From the NCBI GenBank assembly GCA_010356995.1, contig ML996688.1, positions 992,001-1,056,000 of the forward strand: 64,000 nt of DNA, read 5' to 3'. Below the pieces are notes generated by a model, which saw only the letters and a list, made by a program, of their open reading frames with translations, did not search any database and was not told the origin of the DNA. Each line of letters opens with the position of its first letter. Position 1 is the stretch's first letter. Shown here in pieces: positions 62,457 through 64,000 of the stretch. The DNA comes from Trichodelitschia bisporula (Eukaryota > Ascomycota > Dothideomycetes > Phaeotrichales > Phaeotrichaceae). Made by a program: the position numbers and the translations under genes.

Positions 62457-63097
62457 TTACTTCCCCAGATCTCCCATATCTCGCCCTACAGCCCCCTCAC
62501 TCCCCACCCCAGGCGTGCCCTTCGCCTCAAACTCATCTTCATAACTCCGCAACTCAGCCTGATTGCGCTCAAACCGCTTCCGGTGTCTAACCAGCACCTC
62601 ATGCGCCCGCATACGCTTATCCGCCTCCACCATACCGCCAAAAGTCATTGCTGAAAACTGCAGAAATCTAGAAGCGCGATCGGAATGTCAGTTCTTGGCA
62701 CGCAAGCCAGGTATGATGTCACTGGTTCATAAATGAGAGGCGGGGTACCTCAGCAGCGTATAGTCATTGCGGCTGCGCGGTACTGGAATTGAAATGCTTA
62801 CACTTTGAATTGCGGTGTTAGACCACGGTATATTGGACTGTAGGCATAGCCAACGCCGCCCGCGACAGCGGCGATGAGGCCCCACTGTTTTGGGAAAAGT
62901 TAGCGCAGCGCGGGATTGAAGAATTGCACGGCGATAAGATTGGGGAAGACGGATTTGTGAGTACGGTAAAGGTTTGTTCGAAGGAAGAATTGGGTGTCGT
63001 GACCTACCGTTGCTGCGCCGGAAGCGGCGCCTCGTGCGGCTTCCCAGGAGGCTTCTTTGAGCTCGGGATCGTTGTCGAAGTCGACGATTCGGCGCAT
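62457..63097 (-). CDS. Small conserved fungal protein with one membrane-type segment (127 aa)
   Basis: Exons 63097-63008, 62884-62802 and 62667-62457; all junctions are GT-AG and keep the frame (GTAGGT...AACAG, GTAAGC...TCTAG). The order is RRIVDFDNDPELKEASWEAARGAASGA (amphipathic, Ala-rich), WGLIAAVAGGVGYAYSPIYRGL (glycine-rich hydrophobic segment), FLQFSAMTFGGMVEADKRMRAHEVLVRHRKRFERNQ (basic helix), then an acidic Gly-rich end. Size and layout are like small mitochondrial inner-membrane proteins of fungi, but I cannot name the family. Convergent with GRS1 (190 bp between stops). Confidence 0.75.
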
Positions 63098-63532
63098 TGC
63101 AGTGATGGGTCGTTTGCGTGGGCGGGGAGGAAGGAACTGAAGGCAGTTTTTCGGTGGGTGTTCCGGTTGGACTGATGGTACGCCGGTGGACAAGTCAGTG
63201 AGAAATTCGGGTCATGGATGAGGGTTCGATAGCATGAGGCCAGGATGTTGGCGGCGAATCATATGAGGAAATGGCTCTGCGCTGGTTTACGATGGGGCAT
63301 CGCTTCGAACGACGAGGCGATAATAAGGCAGGTACGGGGGTAGCGAATGCTGAATCTCATGGCAATCATAGTATTTGAGTTTAATTCTTCTCATCACAAG
63401 ATTTGGGGTCTCCTCCATGGGAAAGTGAAGAGGTCTAAACTTGGTATCTATGCACAATGCAAACGAGCGCTGAAAGAACAGTTGACAAACTTCACCACAC
63501 AGCGTTCCCTTCAGGAGAAACAATCCTCAAGG
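63098..63532. other. Intergenic region
   Basis: 435 bp between the small membrane-type gene (its promoter) and the 3' end of the next minus-strand gene. No feature recognised. Confidence 0.45.
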
Positions 63533-64000
63533 CTACCTTCCATACTTCTTGGCCTCCTTCATGGTAAGTGCATCAGAGCTAGCTTCGGGGTTCGATGTAT
63601 TCGTCTCCGGTCGAGAGAGTTTGATACTAGACGGACTCGACATTTCCGGAAGCCATGACGATTCAGCATCAAACTTCTGACCTCCGAGAATGCTCGCTCT
63701 TGGTGTTTCGGCAGATGGATCCAATTCATCGAGATTCCCATCCGAAGTGAGCGGGCTCTCCCAAGCTGTGTCTGGCGCGAGCCCCGAGTCTGGCGTCACC
63801 AATCCTTCGCTACTATTCTCGGACCAGTCAAGCGGAACCTCGAATCCTGCTGCAATCATCTTGTTACGCTCGAGATACCGACGCAGTCTACGGTTCTCTT
63901 CCTCCCAGTCTCCTGAGGAGACCTTCGACAGTGCGGCGAGCTGCTCCTCGGGAGTGCCGGATGAAGTTTTCTTGAGCTTTGGCAGCTTGTCCCGCTTGGT
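63533..64000 (-). CDS. C-terminal part of an unknown protein (partial, 5' end outside window)
   Basis: The frame is open from the window edge to the stop at 63533 (about 155 residues). It begins with a basic stretch (TKRDKLPKLKKTSSGT), then a probable coiled coil (PEEQLAALSKVSSGDWEEENRRLRRYLERNKMI), then an acidic Ser/Pro/Glu-rich tail (TPDSGLAPDTAWESPLTSDG, SPSSIKLSRPETNTSNPE). The coiled coil with an acidic tail is compatible with a bZIP-type or scaffold protein, but the diagnostic N-terminal part is not in the window. Confidence 0.55.
   Translation of the reverse strand, partial: TKRDKLPKLKKTSSGTPEEQLAALSKVSSGDWEEENRRLRRYLERNKMIAAGFEVPLDWSENSSEGLVTPDSGLAPDTAWESPLTSDGNLDELDPSAETPRASILGGQKFDAESSWLPEMSSPSSIKLSRPETNTSNPEASSDALTMKEAKKYGR

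Overview
The window looks like chromosomal DNA of a filamentous ascomycete (Pezizomycotina; a Dothideomycete is my guess, not proven). The evidence is many short GT-AG introns (about 45-80 nt), Zn2Cys6 and GH5 genes, mitochondrial presequences, large disordered fungal-type proteins and compact divergent or convergent spacing. One assembly gap of 240 N lies at 37974-38213.

Layout. 1-2017: 5' part of a ferric-reductase-type flavocytochrome (minus strand, 3' end outside the window). 2018-5995: no convincing gene. 5996-17936: the most unusual part, a head-to-tail array of seven paralogous copies on the minus strand. They encode a protein family I do not recognise: an N-terminal C-x2-C...C-x2-C module, a basic NLS-like stretch, and a fast-diverging Gly/Ser/Thr/Pro-rich tail. 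Copy 2 has a frameshift, copy 6 is a clear pseudogene, and copy 7 is a 581-aa chimera with two Cys modules, 180-bp internal repeats and a C-terminal zinc ribbon like that of PiggyBac transposases. Noncoding flanks are duplicated too: a TATA-containing core promoter in six copies, and four copies of an inverted repeat around a CCAAT box (AGGCTGA...GGATTGGCC...TCAGCCT). The last of these sits in the promoter of the exosome gene RRP43 that borders the array.

18655-34614: RRP43, a mitochondrial PrpD-type 2-methylcitrate dehydratase, a secreted TNT-domain (NADase-like) protein, a Zn2Cys6 regulator, a small cupin, an F-box-like protein and a GH5 endoglucanase. 34931-44280: two large, mostly disordered fungal proteins separated by the gap, several microsatellites and a cluster of three perfect hairpins. 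44866-48478: a P450-like protein without a heme-ligand cysteine, then HAM1 (ITP pyrophosphatase) and FAP7 (adenylate kinase 6) converging 44 bp apart. 48479-54597: about 6 kb of gene-poor DNA. 54598-64000: a CRIB-domain polarity-type protein, RPF1 (Brix domain), glycyl-tRNA synthetase with two in-frame starts, a small conserved membrane-type protein, and the 3' part of one more gene.

Housekeeping genes for RNA and ribosome metabolism (RRP43, RPF1, FAP7, GRS1) and nucleotide sanitation (HAM1) are interspersed with accessory genes. I see no biosynthetic gene cluster. The candidate undescribed system is the tandem Cys-module family with its co-duplicated regulatory DNA. Start codons were chosen as ATG and checked against protein-family alignment where possible; exon junctions were derived by reading splice sites and frames by eye.
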